64,000 nucleotides of DNA, taken from Liolophura sinensis (lineage: Eukaryota; Mollusca; Polyplacophora; Chitonida; Chitonidae). Within the stretch, counting starts at the first letter, position 1. Each line of letters starts with the position of its first letter. The notes below the pieces were generated by a model. That model did no database searches. It had not been told where the DNA came from and was given only the letters and a program-made list of their open reading frames with translations. Positions 22,374-32,498 of the stretch are shown here, piece after piece. Where the stretch lies: NCBI RefSeq assembly GCF_032854445.1, contig NC_088305.1, forward strand, positions 18,401,717-18,465,716. The letters are read 5' to 3'. The position numbers and the translations under genes were made by a program.

Positions 22374-22740
22374 ATCTGGAACTAATATAATCTGTTATAT
22401 TACTCCCAGCTTGAATAGAGTTGAAATAGAGTTATGGCCGTGTATGTGTGCGGCTTGGGCTCCAACAGTCAAGCTTTCTGTGGTTGACAGTGATATACAG
22501 CGAGCGTAGACAGCGACAAGGGTGGGGTGGGGGGGGGGGGAGATTTGGGGTGCTGACTTGAATATGGGACCAATATAACCTGTTAAATTATTCCTAGCTT
22601 GAATAGAGGTGAAATCAGGTTACGGCCATGTACATCTGTCGCTCGGGCTCCAACAGTCAAGCTTGTCTATTGTTGGCATTTATGTACAGCGAACGTAGAT
22701 AGCGACGCATGCGCTGTAAGGAGTACTGGGGCTGACTTGA
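22374..22740. repeat. Two tandem copies of an about 185-bp unit
   Basis: Both units share GCTTGAATAGAG, TTGGGCTCCAACAGTCAAGC (second copy TCGGGCTCCAACAGTCAAGC), TATACAGCGA-type and GTAGA(C/T)AGCGAC. A G-run interrupts copy 1 (22,524-22,541). Confidence 0.75.
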
Positions 22741-23333
22741 ATAGAGGTATTCAATAGAGGTATAACCTTATCACATACCCGTGCCACCTTACATATGTAT
22801 GTATGTATACATGTACATGTACTAATTTCACGTAACCGCATGGAATATGTCACTAATACACAAATTGTTGGGTTTCTGTATTATGTTGAACTCATTTGCT
22901 TACATTTTACAGGTTTTTACAGCTGCTATAATAAGTTTGTGTACTGGCTGTTCTATATTATATGCAAGTAGCTATAGCTAAATCATTATATATCTGTTCG
23001 ACACCCTGAAATCCTCTTCTTTCTAACTAATGGGTATACTTGCTATTCAACTTGCCCTTTACTCCTTTCTGCGCTCGCTTTACATCACTGCCACCACCGG
23101 GCAAGGTTGAGCTTTGGAGGCTGGGAGACGCATGTGGGCTTGTTTAACTAAGTCTCACCACTGCATGGTGTCGCCGCGCGGAACTATTTAACTAGCATTC
23201 TGTACAAATATGGTTCGGGTGTTGGTTAGAATGATCTTGTGAATGCTTTAGATGAAGAGAATGCGTGTGTTCATTGTATTATTATAACCGAAGCTAGGGA
23301 CAGTATTTTATTGCATTCTGATATCATTCTGAT
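22741..23333. other. Non-coding stretch
   Basis: No gene is recognised. A (TGTA)n-like run lies at 22,797-22,820. Confidence 0.5.
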
Positions 23334-23403
23334 ACGCATCGACCGACCTCATGAGTGATGGGGCAGGTAGTGGCCCCATCACTCATGAGGTCGGTCGATG
23401 CGT
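23334..23403. repeat. Perfect hairpin, 31-bp arms, 8-nt loop
   Basis: The left arm (23,334-23,364, starting ACGCATCGACCGACCTCATG) is exactly reverse-complementary to the right arm (23,373-23,403). The spacer is AGGTAGTG. Confidence 0.97.
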
Positions 23404-23579
23404 TGCATGTGTGTGATAAAAGAAACGGTATAGCCCACAGGAGTGATGACCTTTCGTTAAACTCGATGATCACAAATCTGTTTGAAATCTTCAGACTAAG
23501 AATGTACAGCTCAGTTAGTACGACAAAATTTAACCGCTGAAATAAACGTTAGAAATAGACGCTAAAAATAGTCAGTATA

Positions 23580-23785
23580 ATGGGAGTGGGTGGAGCGTCA
23601 TTTGGTACCTCAGTGGCGGGTAGCACTTTGTCATGGTATCGCCCTGCCCCAAAGACGACTCAGTATATGTACACACATCTGATGAATCATCGTCGTGATA
23701 TGACTGAAAAATTGCCAAGCACGACGTTAATCTCCATTCATTCATTCATTCATTCATTCATCCATTCATTCATCCACTCAAATTA
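23580..23785 (+). mobile_element. SINE family C, 3' part
   Basis: GTGGGTGGAGCGTCATTTGG, ATGAATCATCGTCGTGATAT and GACTGAAAAATTGCCAAGCA lead to an ACGACGTTAA end and an (ATTC)n tail at 23,735-23,775. Confidence 0.75.
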
Positions 23786-24500
23786 AACCATTATTTGGTG
23801 CGTAATAAATTCGGTGATCGGTGCATTTCCACAGTTTTCAAGATTTAAATGTAGTTTTTGCAAAACTTAATTTGTCCGAACGTGGTGTATCTTCATAAAG
23901 AATATCAGATTTATGCAAATTAACCGTTCTTGAGAAAAATACATCTAAATGTTTTTTATCCATGGCAATGTGGTGGCAAAAATTGATCACTCATCTATGC
24001 ATTTGCATACTGAATGCTGTTCCGCTCATGTCTCTAGTGTCATTTGTAAATGGTATATACGATTGCTTTGGCTTGGATCACGACGTCTCTGACATTACTG
24101 TTTCTGCCACGTTTCTAGGACTGTTTGTCACTTCCGATCCTTAAATGTGGCAATTCAGTCTATATCCGATTATTTAATAATTCAAAGTGTGCGTGTACAT
24201 TTTTGGGGGGGCGGGGGGGGGGGGGATTCTTTTTCGCCCTTCTCCTCCATTTGTTATACCATGATGTTTACAAACATTTGGGGTATTATTTTTTTAGTTG
24301 TGCTTTCGTATTTGACTAATTTTGGCCTTGTAACGCAAGCTCCCTTTTATACCTGTGTTCACAACTGATATGAAAATTAACGATGAGTGGATTTAAACTT
24401 ACACACATTAACACAGAAAAGTTCGTGATGCAGCAATTCGTCTCTGTGTAAGTATTTTTAGTAATAGTAATAACAAATATGAAGAAACTAAGAAAAGAAC
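23786..24500. other. Non-coding stretch
   Basis: Contains a G-rich run (24,203-24,226). No gene is recognised. Confidence 0.5.
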
Positions 24501-25600
24501 GCGGCCAAAAAACTTGGGACATTTGGTGAGTAAGGATGGTACTAAGCCTCATCCTGATAATGTTCAAGCCATAAAGGACCTAAACCCACCTACCGACGTT
24601 AAACAGCTCAGGGGGGCCTCCGTGGCTCAGTCGGTTAGCGCGCCAGCGCAGCGTAATGACCCAGGAGCCTCTCACCAATGCGGTCGCTGTGAGTTCAAGT
24701 CCATCTCATGCTGGCTTCCTCTCCGGCCGTACGTGGGAAGGTCTGGCAGCAACCTGCGTATGGTCGTGGGTTTCCCCCGGGCTGTGCCCGGTTTCCACTC
24801 ACCATAATGCTGGCCGCCGTCGTATAAGTGAAATATTCTTAGGTAAGGCGTAAAACACCAATCAAATAAATAAATAAATAAACAGGCAGGTAATTGGTAT
24901 GATAAACTATTTGGGGAAACATGTTCCTCAAATGGTCGAGATAGTAGTTCCGCTTAATGACTTGTTACAAAAACATACAGTATGGTTCTGGTATGAACCT
25001 TAGAGTGCGAGCGTTTGAGAAATTAAAGGACATGATTTCTGAGTCTCTGGTCCTAGCTTTTTATGATGTTAATAAGCCGACAACAGTGAGTGCTGGCGCT
25101 AGTCAGTACGGCATTGGAGCTGTGTTAATGCGACAACACAGTTGATGGGCTGAAACCCGTCGCTTATTGTTCTCGTGGACTGACCGTCGTCTAATGACGA
25201 TACGCCCAGATCGAGAAAGTGTGCTTGGCTAGCACTTGGGCATGTTAAAAATTCAACAAGTACATTTGTGGACTCGAACATTTCAGCTTGCTGACCGACC
25301 ACAAACCACTGGTTCCGTGGATCAATGATCGGAACATTGAGCAAGCTCCAGTTAGATGTCAAAGACTCTTACTTAGACTGATGCGGTATAATGTTAAGAC
25401 TCAGTATGTATCGGGGAAGAGTCTAGTCATAGCAGACTTATTGTCCAGATCTCCCATTGTTACGGTATTGAAAACAGCAACAGAAAACAGACTCAGTGAC
25501 TCAATATTACAATGTAAACAATGCTTTATATATAAAATGAGACGTACAGTTTTACAGACAGTTCAACAACATAAAAAAAACATACACATCAGTATTACCG
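24501..25600 (+). pseudogene. Ty3/gypsy pol fragment: reverse transcriptase end and RNase H
   Basis: Plus-strand relic of a retrotransposon polymerase. 24,514-24,613 encodes the C-terminal thumb side of reverse transcriptase (LGHLVSKDGTKPHPDNVQAI). The reading resumes after the SINE at about 24,885. The RNase H domain follows: a FYDVNKPTTVSAGASQYGIG block (25,060-25,120, an early domain segment), then a LLTDHKPLVPWINDRNIEQA block (25,285-25,345) and an ADLLSRSP end (25,434-25,457). A stop and frameshifts near 25,142-25,250 disable it. No flanking LTR was recognised. Confidence 0.85.
24615..24884 (+). mobile_element. SINE family A, full copy nested in gypsy RT
   Basis: Runs from GGGGCCTCCGTGGCTCAGTC (A box), through GTGAGTTCAAGTCCATCTCA (B box) and the body, to the CACCAATCAAATAAATAAAT tail. 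The flanks AAACAGCTCAGG (before) and AAACAGGCAGG (after) look like an imperfect or partial target duplication. Removing it restores the reading frame of the surrounding relic. Confidence 0.93.
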
Positions 25601-26166
25601 GTCTTTAAAAGTTTCCAGTTCACCTTTGCATCCCAAGGAACGTATTCCAGGAGATCCAACGTAAAGTTTTTTTGTGAAAACGTATGGCATCAAGCATGTA
25701 TCTAGTAGCTCTCAATTTCACCAGTCAAACGGTAAGGTAAAAAGAGCTGCGCAGACAGCAAAGAACATTGTCCGTTAGAAGGATCAATTCCTTGCATTAC
25801 TGTCGTTTAGAGATACGCTTATACCTAGTTTAGGCCACAGCCCGAATGAATTGATGTTGTCAAGGAAAGTTTGGACGACTGTTCTTGCCTTGCCCAGTAT
25901 GTTACAGCCTAAATGGCCTAACAGAGGCGAGATCCAGCATGATGATAGCCGAGCCAAATCTGACCAGGCCTATCATTTCAACAAGAGGCATGGTGCTAGA
26001 GACTAGCCTGTGTTAGAGCCCGGAGACAACAGTCGCATGAAACTTGACAACGACAAACAGTAGAGCCCTGCCGGTACTGTTGTTAAAGAGTCGGGATATC
26101 CGAAATCCTACATTATACGTGGCGAAAATGTTGGATTGTACCGCCGAAAACCTCCCCAGCTTAACT
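25601..26166 (+). pseudogene. Ty3/gypsy integrase C-terminal fragment
   Basis: Frame-shifted plus-strand relic. It contains an integrase core end (SSSQFHQSNGKVKRAAQTA, around 25,697-25,750), a PNELMLSRK-type block (about 25,833-25,870) and the chromatin-proximal C-terminal end (GYPKSYIIRGENVG, 26,094-26,135). The zinc-binding N-terminus and most of the catalytic core are missing between 25,500 and 25,680. It is continuous with the upstream RT/RNase H relic. Confidence 0.75.
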
Positions 26167-26408
26167 GAACTTGAACTGCACACTTAAAAGGAAGAGATGT
26201 TGTTATATGTCATTGCATTGTGCATGGAACAAAACTAGACTAATCCAGTTGTCACGACAATTTACGTCACTGTACCGCTTGTTGGTAATAAACACTTCTG
26301 TGTCACCCCATCGACGAGTACATGTGGTCATGACAAATATGTCAGTCTTTAAATGTTGTGAAACGCAATGACTAGGATGAGTTATATGCTTAGCTGATCA
26401 TAATCAAA

Positions 26409-26850
26409 TCAGGCAGTCAAAACAACCCATAATGTTAACCATGAACCATACATGAAGAGAACATAGTTGCACTGACTGTATGAGCTTTGGACATCCGATC
26501 TGGTACAATATAGATTGGTGTCGGGTACTCTTTGTACATCATCATTTGGTGGGAAAATGGTATGAGATGTATCGATTGTTTGACCGACATTCTCACTTTC
26601 TGGCTTATGAACGTCTGGTGGATCCAACCGGTTGTGTACAATTTGAGCTTCTTTCGTTTTGATCAAGTGAAAGCGGTTACGACGGTAATTTGTCTCGTCC
26701 TGGGTTGTTACAACATAAGATCTGTGGTTATGTTTTCAAGATATAACAGCTGGTTTCCATGATTTGTCCTGCCGTTGCACCCTAACAGAATGGCCTATAC
26801 ACTCATCTCTGGCAATGGTTTCGTTTTCACATCGTAATACCCTTTAGATC
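26409..26850 (-). pseudogene. Gypsy pol C-terminal tail relic
   Basis: Contains a segment RVQRQDKSWKPAVILKT (about 26,740-26,790), typical of the small beta domain after integrase in gypsy elements, then a polar tail in another frame ending near 26,409. Stops interrupt it near 26,680. Confidence 0.6.
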
Positions 26851-26859
26851 TAACTTTAT

Positions 26860-27740
26860 AGTCAGGCATTTTGTTATATATATCTGAGCGTGGTGGCAAC
26901 TGAGGTACTAACCTGTGATATAATTGTTGGGACTACGGAACGGAGTTTCCTCCCATTTGGGAGTTCAGAAGGGGAGTGACCCATGTCCAGTGGAGTGGTT
27001 CTGTATACTCCACCAGGGCAATACGCAGGTCTGGGCTATCAGATCTAGCCTTTGTGGAAATGCGCTTAACTGTCTGAGCAGGTTTCTCGGCTAGTCCACC
27101 TGAGCGGGGGCAATATGGACTAGAGGTTGAATTGCAAAATGTATCAGAATTTTATACTGATCTGATTTCTTCAATCTTACGATCATTTACAGGTAATGCG
27201 CTTAGAACAAAGTTACATGAGCTTCTACACCGGCGTTTAGATCAGACCAAATTTCTCTGAGAAATGCAAAATCTGCGAAATCCTGCGAAAAAATATTGCG
27301 GGTCATTGTCAGAAATTACCTTAGAGGGTATTCGAGAGTCTTGAGAACATAGTGTTCATTTTGTCAATGACATTTGAACTTCTGGAGTTAGTTAGCTTCT
27401 CTACTTCAAAATAACGACTAAGTATTCTTCAGCATTTCATAAGAACAAATCGTTGCCAACAACTTGCCACGGAATCTCCGGAACAGCATGGGAAACAATG
27501 GGTTTTCTTGTATCAGAATTACGGCGTTCCAAGCACGTTGGGCAATGGTGGATTAACTCAAACCCTGAAGATAGTTTAGGCCAAAAGACAGAATCACGAG
27601 CGCGACTTAAGCATTTTTCAACTCCCATATGCCCACTGTGTAGTGCATTGAATAGATTATGTGTGAGTGATCTCCGTTTCACAAGTCTCATGCCCTTCGT
27701 TACAATTCTGTCAGCTAGGGATAGTTGGTCACGAAATGTC
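26860..27740 (-). pseudogene. Gypsy integrase relic
   Basis: The HHCC zinc-binding domain is intact (27,437-27,691: HSGHMGVEKCLSRA, then HHCPTCLERR). The catalytic core is in other frames: a DN-containing catalytic block near 27,300-27,320 and a SPYCPRSGGLAEKPAQTVKR block near 27,060-27,120. Between these two lies an unrelated about 100-bp segment duplicated from 27,828-27,945. Confidence 0.75.
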
Positions 27741-27921
27741 CGAAATTCATGGATTTCAGTTGGACGTTCTCTTACGTTTCCAATCCAACCTTTAAGGATT
27801 GTGGTCTTCAGTGTAACAAATTGTGGATCAGAATTTGATACTTATTTGATTTCTTCAATCTTACGATCATTTTACAGGTAATGCGCTTAGGGCAAAGTGA
27901 CATGAGCCTCTACACCGGCGT

Positions 27922-28602
27922 TTAGATCAGGCCAAGTTTTTTTTTTCTGAGAAATTTACGAAAAACTGTATCGGCCACATTATTTTCTGTCCTTGCAAGG
28001 TGTATGATGCTTGTCTGGTACCTCTGAAGCTGTAACATCATAGGCAGTAGTCGGTGCAGTGTAGACTGGTTTCTTTGTAACAAACACGCGGGGTTTGGGG
28101 TCACTTTCTACAGAAACCTGTCTTCCGTACACGTATTGATGAAATCATTTACACCCAAACACAATTGCACGCATTTCTTTTTCAATTTGGGCATAAATGA
28201 TCTCGACTTATATCCAAATGCAACCGTTTGTCCCAGTAACAATACAGCGTATTTAGGCGCATCTGCTTGTAGGGTTAGGGTTTCGCTCGGCCCTGGTGAT
28301 CGCGATAGCAAGTCTTTGACTTTTTGACAGGCTACACATTGCCATGACATGTAATTTGCCATTTCAAGAACGGTTTCGAGTTCAGCTCGATTTTTGGGGG
28401 ACTCCATGTCTCCAACTGCATTAAGATTGATTTTCCTTGGGTCTGGTTTGATACCATCGAAGGTAAAGGTGTGATCGAAATATGGAAGTTCTGTTTGACC
28501 GACATACAATTTCTCCTCATTAAATCTTATTCCATATTCTCGCTCACGATCCAGCCTTTTTCTTAGATCTGTGTCGTGCTGGTTATGTGTCGACCCGAAC
28601 AC
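27922..28602 (-). pseudogene. Gypsy RT end plus RNase H relic
   Basis: The frame entered near 28,620 carries the polymerase active-site segment with two Asp (VDDVLVFG, 28,593-28,616), Leu replacing the usual Tyr before it. It continues through the RT thumb and, from about 28,340, into RNase H (ETLTLQADAPKYAVLLLGQT). The end is at about 27,925 with an ADTVFRKFL block. Frames shift near 28,105. Confidence 0.8.
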
Positions 28603-28624
28603 GAGGACGTCATCGACAAGACCG

Positions 28625-29036
28625 ACAACACCATCTAACCATTCAAACGCTTCCTCTGTTTTACTTAGTCTAATCTGGCGAAGTATTTGACATCTGATAA
28701 CTGCGGAAGTACATCTTCAAGTGTACGCATCGAATGATGTAGTCTCATGATTGCTCGATTTATGTGTTGTGGATCTACACACACACAAAGTTTGCCACTA
28801 TGTGGCTTTTCGACAGGAACTAAGGAATTTCCGCATTCGGTTGGCTGTTCTAGCTTTGTGAGTATTTCTGCGTTGTCCATTCGATTTAATTCGTCTCGGA
28901 GTTTCTCGCGTAGCACCACTGGTACCTTTCGAGGTGGGTGAACTACAGGCGCAACATTGGGATCTAGCTGTATGTTACATTCACCTGGTAAACTGCAAAT
29001 GCCTGCGAATACATCACTGTATTCATCCAGTAAAGC
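28625..29036 (-). pseudogene. Gypsy protease-RT linker and RT N-terminal relic
   Basis: The frame reads DEYSDVFAGICSLPGECNIQ at about 28,980-29,035. It continues through a PPRKVPVVLREKLRDELNRM block to VKYFARLD at 28,665, which holds the first catalytic Asp region. From there to the VDDV segment only about 45 bases remain, so most of the RT palm and fingers between the catalytic motifs is deleted. Confidence 0.8.
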
Positions 29037-29395
29037 CGGCCCTGATAGCACAGTTGGTAGAGCGTCCGCTTCGGGAGCGATAGATCTCTGGGTCAATCCT
29101 GGGTCGAGTCACACCTAAGACTTCAAAAGAGGAAGTTGTAACTTCCTCGCTGAAGCCTGAAGGGGATAGTGCAACGGTTGGTTGACTCATATAAGTGTAA
29201 TGGCTCGGGCGGAGCAGCTTACCTGCCTTCGGTAAGGCGTCTCACCGAAGCAGCACTAGATAAAAAAGCGGTGGAAATCCGCCCTGCGACAAGGAGGCAT
29301 ATTACATGCACTCTAAGGATTCCTTCGTGGTCATATGACTGAAAAATTGTTTACTACGACGTTAAACCCCAGGCATTCGCTCGCTCACTCTTCCA
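29037..29395 (+). mobile_element. SINE family B, full copy nested in the gypsy relic
   Basis: Head with A box (GATAGCACAGTTGGTAGAGC) and B box (GGGTCGAGTCACACC). Body with TGCCTTCGGTAAGGCGTCTC, AGCGGTGGAAATCCGCCCTG and TTCGTGGTCATATGACTGAA. It ends ACGACGTTAAACCCCAGGCA and a (TCGC/TCAC)n tail. It is inserted antisense to the element. Confidence 0.92.
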
Positions 29396-29399
29396 CTAC

Positions 29400-30345
29400 A
29401 GACTTTTGATCTAAGGGCTTGTGTTCATTTGTCGCTGATTTTACGTGCAAATTTGACTCATCTACTGAAAACACCAGTTTAATTAACTCAAATTCAATGC
29501 ATGATTTTATGTCCAAAATTGGAGGCGATTGTGTGTCCAGGATAAAGAAATCCTGTTGTCCTGTTGTATTCCCTTGTCACTTCATGATAAGCAGCTGTGA
29601 CCCTTTGTTTTAAGAACATTACCATAACAAGTTTAGAGCTTCCGTGTGGCTGGGCTATTATGAGAGCTTAATTTACTGAACATCTGGTATGGGAAAATGT
29701 GGACCTGTGAACCTGTGTGAACTTTGAATTTAACGGGGTATTAGGCCTACATACTAATAATTCAACAAATGTTTCATCATGTTGACAACTGGGGTTGTCA
29801 GTACTGTCTATGAAAAAGTCAGAGTCATTTAATTGTAGCCTGGCTGTCTTCCCCATTATGCTGAATATTCATTTCATGCGCAGCTTTTGAACATTACACG
29901 GGTGAGAAATGGCTCCATTTTTTGCAGGCATCACACTGGCTACCTTTAATTGGCTGGACAATGGTCACTGGTGGTATGATCGTATCAACATCGTGAACAG
30001 ACCGTCTTCTGTTTAGAGTTGGAATTGTTCTGTTTATTTGGCCTGTACTGTCTCTGTTTGAAATTTCCTCGTCCACGTCTGTTTGTAGAACGACCGTCAC
30101 GTCAGGTATTGTTACTCCTGTTATCTGCAGCATGAACGTGGGCCGCAGAGGCTCCCTCAGTGGTAGCGGGCTACTTTATGGTTGTAAACTCCTCTGGAGC
30201 GTATTCAAAACTTTGGATAATTTCAATAGCTTTGTCAAAGGTAAATTTCTCCCCCTCATTAATGAGTTTTTCTCTTATAGCTTGTGAACTGATGCCGGAC
30301 ACAAGAAGAATTGCAGGGCTCATGTTGGTTATTTCTCAGAACTTA
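29400..30345 (-). pseudogene. Gag-like region of the gypsy relic
   Basis: Minus-strand blocks include VSGISSQAIREKLINEGEKF (about 30,240-30,310), typical of gypsy gag capsid ends. A C-x2-C start of a zinc knuckle (CDACKKWSH) lies near 29,900-29,930, and a polar open frame at 29,668-29,856 may be protease-proximal. No intact protein remains. The gag assignment is by position and block resemblance. Confidence 0.55.
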
Positions 30346-31244
30346 AAGTGAATATGTATGTATGCCTGATCTACGGAGCCGTAAAAGTAACACTGAAAAA
30401 AAAAAATTAGAAGAGAAAATAAATATCAAATTTGCTTTCTTTCACCGTGTAGGCCTAATTTTTTTTCTCTTCCAAAATTTCTTTTTCGCACGATGTCACT
30501 TTTATGGCCCCGTAGTTTTAGATCTTGTCTATTTCATATTAAAACGATTATTTATACCGAGTTATATACAAAGGCAATACCTTTCCAAGTTGTAGACGAA
30601 GGCAATATTCGGGGGATTTTTGATTGATGTAAGCGACGACCAGTCCCGGCAAGGAGCGCCACGGTCTCAACAAAGAGGTCCCAGCAACGATGTGTACAGA
30701 GTGATGGGTACTGTTGTCGTTCTGTCGAAACTGATGTTCTTTTCAAGTTTGCTCCAGGTATAGATGTTGGCTATGGCGTGTGTTTCAGGAATTACACATG
30801 GACCAGGCTTGTCGCTGATCGCCACCAAGAGGAACAAGTGAGAAAACAGTGTACCGGTAGGTGTTTGAAATTGAGTGTCTTGCAACAACAACAACACGTC
30901 TATCTAAGTCAATTAGGATAGAGGAGTTCTGTTAGTCCGAATTTTCTGACTAGAACTTTAAGCAGGTATTCTGCAAATTCTAGTACGAAAATTGTAACAA
31001 GAGTTGTGCTCGTGTTTAATGAATGTTACTTACTTTCACATCACAGGGAGCGTGAGTCGATTATCAGCAATTTCCAAAAATGTGGGAAGGATGCCCTAGA
31101 GTTTTGTTTTGTGTCATAGTCTGTGTCATCAAGTTGAAAATTCTGCACACGCTCTTGTCCATTCCAAGATAATGCCATATAATTGTAAAAGATTTAATTA
31201 GATAGGTCTGTGGTGTGTGTACTCTATGTGTGGTACGTTATATT
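30346..31244. other. Non-coding stretch
   Basis: No gene or repeat is recognised between the gypsy relic and the next SINE. Confidence 0.5.
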
Positions 31245-31404
31245 TTGATTTATTTATTTATTTGATTGGTGTTTTACGCCGAACTCAGGAATATGTCACT
31301 TATACGACGGCGGCCAGCATTACACTGGGAGGAAACTGGGCAGACCTTCCCACGTACAGCCAGACAGGAAGCCAGCATGAACGCTGGACTTGAACTCACA
31401 GTGA
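31245..31404 (-). mobile_element. SINE family A, internally deleted antisense copy
   Basis: Tail TTTATTTGATTGGTGTTTTA, body through GGGAGGAAACTGGGCAG joined directly to ACCTTCCCACGTACAGCC, then the B-box complement GGACTTGAACTCACAGTGAC. The A-box end is missing. Confidence 0.85.
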
Positions 31405-31589
31405 CTCTATGTTTTGATGGGTTGTTTGTTGTGCTTTGTTTAATCAGTCAGGTATAGGTATTCAAATAATCTGATGAATGGCACATCAGGAAACCCTTAA
31501 GAAATTTTGGTAGAGTGATGTCAACTAAATGAAGAACCTGCTTTCACAGTGAACATCTGAGAAGGGATCCATAGTAGTTTAATATTCAG

Positions 31590-31745
31590 CAAAAATCTCT
31601 TGTCTTTCACCAATGTGATGTGCCTGTCGTGGAAAAGATCATCAGTAACTTGCCAGTGGTTGGTGGTTTACATTGGTCACTCCAGGTTTCCCCTTATTAA
31701 AACTCATTAGATTGATTTGTTGCTTATAGAAGGTTTAACATAGCA
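31590..31745 (+). repeat. Family E-type dispersed repeat fragment
   Basis: TTTCACCAATGTGATGTGCC, ATCATCAGTAACTTGCCAGT and the following CCTTATTAAAACTCATTAG match the interior of the element at 59,615-59,730 in the same order. Confidence 0.55.
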
Positions 31746-32332
31746 GCTGGATTATTGAACATGAAAGAAATGTGCAGATGTGTGAAACTTGTTGTGGATA
31801 CCTACTTGCAGATATGGCCCAATGTTCAAATTCAGATCCAGAATGTGTCATTTTCTTTAAAGAATAGTACCCTTTTCAGTGCCAAATACAAGCACATTTG
31901 CCCAGAATACAGCGTAGTGAGCACACCTTAAGAAGGCCTAAATTGTATGGTGTATTACCCTGATAAACTTAATTGATATGTTGGAAAAATTTACCTGTGT
32001 TGACTGTACCATAATTTTTTTTGATGCTGATTTTGATGCTGTGCTAAAATTTAGTATGTATGTAATACTTGTAAAGCATTAATTTCTGTTTACTTAATAT
32101 CAGAAATTAACTTAGCCCAAAATAACCCATTAAAATGCTGTTTGTCCCTGTTCTTAAAAGTTTCTTTTAAGCTTGTGAAACGATTCATATTGTTGATGTT
32201 GTCACTGTTTGTAAAATGGAAATACATTCTATAAATACTTTTTATAACCAGACATAAATTTGCATTTTTGAATTTGTTTTCTGTTTCAAAGAATGTGACT
32301 TTGAGTTGAATTGAAGCCGTTGTCGGGTAAAG
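31746..32332. other. Upstream region of MED24
   Basis: AT-rich flank containing the presumed promoter and 5' UTR. No TATA box or initiator could be assigned with confidence. An in-frame TGA at 32,312-32,314 precedes the start codon. Confidence 0.4.
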
Positions 32333-32498
32333 ATGGCAGTCTGCGTGGCATCCGTGAGTCAAAAGGAGCTGGTTGGTGTGGTGAAGTCAGCCCTAGTGAA
32401 GGCGTGGCGAGAACGGTGGTCGGACATGCACTGGGGTGTGCAACTACGCCAGATCCTCACTACCTTTCCACAAGCAGGGGAGACAACTGATCTAGCTG
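32333..32498 (+). CDS. MED24: MED24 exon 1 (coding part)
   Basis: Codons 1-55 plus one base. ATG is in AAAGATGG context. The donor is CTG/GTTAGT. It carries the conserved W-x-E/R-RWSD motif near residues 25-31. The N-terminus is about ten residues longer than in vertebrates. Confidence 0.92.

Larger units (their letters stand above)
26409..30345 (-). mobile_element. Ty3/gypsy retrotransposon relic, minus strand
   Basis: Read right to left it holds, in the canonical order, a gag-like part (30,345-29,400), reverse transcriptase (29,036-28,110), RNase H (to about 27,925), a linker, integrase (about 27,690-26,860) and a C-terminal tail (26,850-26,409). Domain order RT-RH-IN identifies Ty3/gypsy. 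It is interrupted by a SINE B, lacks part of the RT palm, and carries many stops. No LTRs were recognised. It lies tail to tail with the plus-strand relic ending at 26,166. Confidence 0.85.

Noticed and set aside
30160-30351. Plus-strand 63-codon frame
   Set aside because: Antisense shadow of the gag-like part of the minus-strand gypsy relic.
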